Positions 62,567 to 64,000 of a DNA stretch of 64,000 nt are shown piece after piece. Source of the stretch: Aquificaceae bacterium. GTDB taxonomy: Bacteria; Aquificota; Aquificia; Aquificales; Aquificaceae. How positions within the stretch are numbered: the first letter of the stretch is position 1; each line of letters starts with the position of its first letter. The DNA lies in NCBI GenBank assembly GCA_037481935.1, contig JBBFKQ010000008.1, positions 1-64,000 on the forward strand. The letters run 5' to 3'. A program made the translations under genes and the position numbers. Under the pieces are notes generated by a model that was given only the letters and a program-made list of their open reading frames with translations, ran no database searches and was not told the DNA's origin.

Positions 62567-63283
62567 TCAAAATTTTAAAAGAAACAGGTAAACCGGTGCT
62601 GTGAAAAGAAGGGAATCAAACCTGTCGGTAAATCCACCATGTTCTCCAAGAAGGTTTGAAAAATCCTTTATACCGACCTGTCTTTTTATAAAACTCTTGA
62701 AGAGGTCTCCCATAAGGGCTATCACTACAAGAAAAGGAGACCACAGAACTCCCCTGAATCCATGAAAGAAAAGCATGGTAAGAGTCCCGGCAATCGCACC
62801 ACCTGCAAAACCTTCCCATGTTTTCTTAGGAGATAGTCTGGGAGAAAGAGGCCTTCTGCCAAGGCTCTTGCCCACGTAGTAGGAAAATATGTCTACAGCC
62901 CAGACAAAAATCAGAAGCTTTATGAGAGCATGGGTATCCTCCGTTTTCAGTTTTAGCAGGAAAAAGGGAAGTAGCCCGGCATACAGGCAGATTAGAAGGG
63001 ATTTTAGAAAGCTATCCATGGACCATGGCTTCCACCCTGCATAGAGGGAAAATAGCAGGGCAGAGACGAAACCAAGCTCAATAGAAAGGGAACCTACGAG
63101 GAAGGTAAGAGGTGCCAGGTAGAAGAACTTAAACCCAACAGCCCTTGAGACTTCATTGCTTATGAGAAAGGAAAGGGCAAGGATACCTGCGTAGAAAACA
63201 GGATAGGGAGAAAGGCTGACCACTATGGCCAGAAGACCTACCAGTATACCTATAAACTCTCTACTTTTAAAGAAGTGCTCCAA
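62567..63283 (-). CDS. cdsA: Phosphatidate cytidylyltransferase
   Basis: 238 aa from TTG 63283 (GAGGGAG upstream; TTG 63313 adds 10 residues but overlaps uppS further). Seven to eight membrane helices. The C-terminal signature is complete: SPRLSPKKTWEGFAGG and GDLFKSFIKRQVGIKDFSNLLGEHGGFTDRFDSLLF. Makes CDP-diacylglycerol, the substrate of both CDP-alcohol transferases in this window. Confidence 0.93.
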   Translation of the reverse strand: MEHFFKSREFIGILVGLLAIVVSLSPYPVFYAGILALSFLISNEVSRAVGFKFFYLAPLTFLVGSLSIELGFVSALLFSLYAGWKPWSMDSFLKSLLICLYAGLLPFFLLKLKTEDTHALIKLLIFVWAVDIFSYYVGKSLGRRPLSPRLSPKKTWEGFAGGAIAGTLTMLFFHGFRGVLWSPFLVVIALMGDLFKSFIKRQVGIKDFSNLLGEHGGFTDRFDSLLFTAPVYLFLLKF

Positions 63284-63947
63284 ATCTTCTCTCCCTCTTT
63301 GAAAAATCTCCAAGGGCTCTCATGAGTTCCTCTTTCCGAAAGTCTGGCCAGTAAGTATCTGTAAAATAAAGCTCCGTGTATGCAAGATGCCAGAGGAGAA
63401 AGTTGGATATTCTTTTCTCTCCACCCGTTCTTATTAGAAGGTCTGGGTCTGGAACATGGGGCAGGTCTGAAAGTAATTTAAAGCTCTTTTCCGTGGGTTC
63501 TAAACCCATATCCATGACTTTTTTTAATGTCCTGAGTATCTCATCCCTGCCTCCATAGTCAAGGGCAAGAAATACATGAAGCTTCTCCTCTGCTGGCCTC
63601 AGCCTTTCAACCCTTTCCATTTCCTTCAGAAGACTGAGTGGCAACCTGTCCCGTCTTCCTATAAAGGAAACCCTTATGCCTTTTTCAAAGAGCAACTGGG
63701 TTTTTTCTCTGAGATATCCTTCAAGAAGTCTCATAAGACCCTTTACTTCAATCTCTGGCCTTTTCCAGTTTTCTGTGGAAAAGGTAAAGAGGGTGAGCCA
63801 TCTTATACCCAGTTCCATACACGCGTCCACAAGCTCTTCTGCTCTCTTTACACCCTCGTAGTGGCCGGCTATTCTCGGCAGCCCCCTTTCCCTCGCCCAT
63901 CTTCCGTTTCCGTCCATTATAACCGCCAGATGCCTTGGTATCCTCAT
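63267..63947 (-). CDS. uppS: Undecaprenyl diphosphate synthase
   Basis: 226 aa cis-prenyltransferase making the lipid carrier for peptidoglycan and O-antigen. HLAVIMDGNGRWARERGLPRIAGHYEGVKRAEELV (catalytic Asp), TLFTFSTENWKRPEIEV, LDYGGRDEIL and DPDLLIRTGGEKRISNFLLWHLAYTELYFTDTYWPDF are intact. ATG 63947 follows GGAAGG at about 5 nt; the TTG at 63959 overlaps that SD. Overlaps cdsA, in the widespread uppS-cdsA order. Confidence 0.96.
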   Translation of the reverse strand: MRIPRHLAVIMDGNGRWARERGLPRIAGHYEGVKRAEELVDACMELGIRWLTLFTFSTENWKRPEIEVKGLMRLLEGYLREKTQLLFEKGIRVSFIGRRDRLPLSLLKEMERVERLRPAEEKLHVFLALDYGGRDEILRTLKKVMDMGLEPTEKSFKLLSDLPHVPDPDLLIRTGGEKRISNFLLWHLAYTELYFTDTYWPDFRKEELMRALGDFSKRERRFGALL

Positions 63948-63948
63948 G

Positions 63949-64000
63949 CTACCTTCCAAGCTTTGTCTTTGCCGTTGCAGCTTCCTCAGAGAGTGGATAA
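63949..64000 (-). CDS. C-terminal end of an upstream gene (partial, unidentified)
   Basis: A minus-strand frame enters from the window edge and ends YPLSEEAATAKTKLGR at TAG 63951-63949, 1 nt from the uppS ATG. The spacing is typical of an operon neighbour. Only about 16 codons are visible. Confidence 0.4.
   Translation of the reverse strand, partial: YPLSEEAATAKTKLGR

Overview
The window looks like chromosome from a thermophilic, Gram-negative, autotrophic bacterium, most likely of the Aquificales (Hydrogenobacter/Thermocrinis/Aquifex type). This is inferred from: heavy use of AGA/AGG and ATA codons; Glu/Lys/Arg-rich proteins; tight 1-4 nt gene overlaps joining functionally unrelated genes; PEP synthase plus a biotin-dependent PycB/CfiA-type carboxylase subunit (reductive-TCA-style carbon metabolism); and LPS and undecaprenyl genes pointing to an outer membrane. 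Species cannot be fixed from the sequence alone. The window is almost fully coding and no gene-free stretch exceeds about 170 bp.

Layout. 1-7.6 kb: ppsA, translationally coupled to a type IV pilus assembly cluster (pilM-N-O-P-like-Q), then a tandem pair of small coiled-coil genes, the second broken by a stop. 7.6-12.2 kb: two Cys-rich type IV pilins (+) facing a five-gene minor pilin operon (-). 12.3-16.9 kb, accessory in character: four Uma2-family nuclease-like paralogues in two pairs around a thiol peroxidase, small genes, mog, and a HEPN-MNT pair. 16.9-21.0 kb: a probable metal-uptake operon with its own strong promoter: secreted His/Cys protein, DsrE-like protein, His-rich outer-membrane barrel, Cys-rich membrane peptide, TroA/ZnuA-type binding protein and permease, but no ATPase. 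21-28 kb: glycosyltransferase, a pgsA-like gene with no normal start codon, a shortened MNT, purA, hflX, hfq, nadE and a beta-barrel protein. 28-36 kb: argD, tatB, tatC, an epimerase, pyrD, an O-antigen-ligase-like protein, tRNA-Ser, a second CDP-alcohol phosphotransferase, an Mla-type ATPase and cfa. 36-47.7 kb: guaA, glyA, an EAL/HDOD protein, a NIL-domain protein, thiL, the carboxylase subunit, an OmpR-type regulator, a phosphoesterase, pyrG and a nitrilase. 47.7-59.3 kb: a SulP transporter, groESL, ispE overlapping tRNA-Gln, prs, rplY, pth, ppa, kdsD, dxr and an oligopeptide-binding-type protein. 59.3-64 kb (-): uppS-cdsA-pmbA followed by an unrecognised membrane protein and a protein with two degenerate receiver domains.

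Functional threads: the pilus cluster supplies an almost complete alignment and secretin subcomplex plus pilins. uppS, cdsA, pgsA, the second CDP-alcohol transferase, cfa, dxr, ispE and kdsD together give isoprenoid, phospholipid and LPS precursor supply. The metal locus is the most coherent candidate for an incompletely described system.

The most striking non-coding signal is promoter placement. At least ten genes on both strands have a -10-like hexamer whose predicted transcription start falls 0-5 nt before the start codon with no Shine-Dalgarno (guaA, the NIL gene, the carboxylase gene, pyrG, mog, nitrilase, nadE, two uma2 genes, the O-antigen-ligase-like gene). This implies common leaderless transcription beside ordinary SD-led genes such as groES and cfa, which have near-perfect TTGACA-N17-TATAAT promoters.
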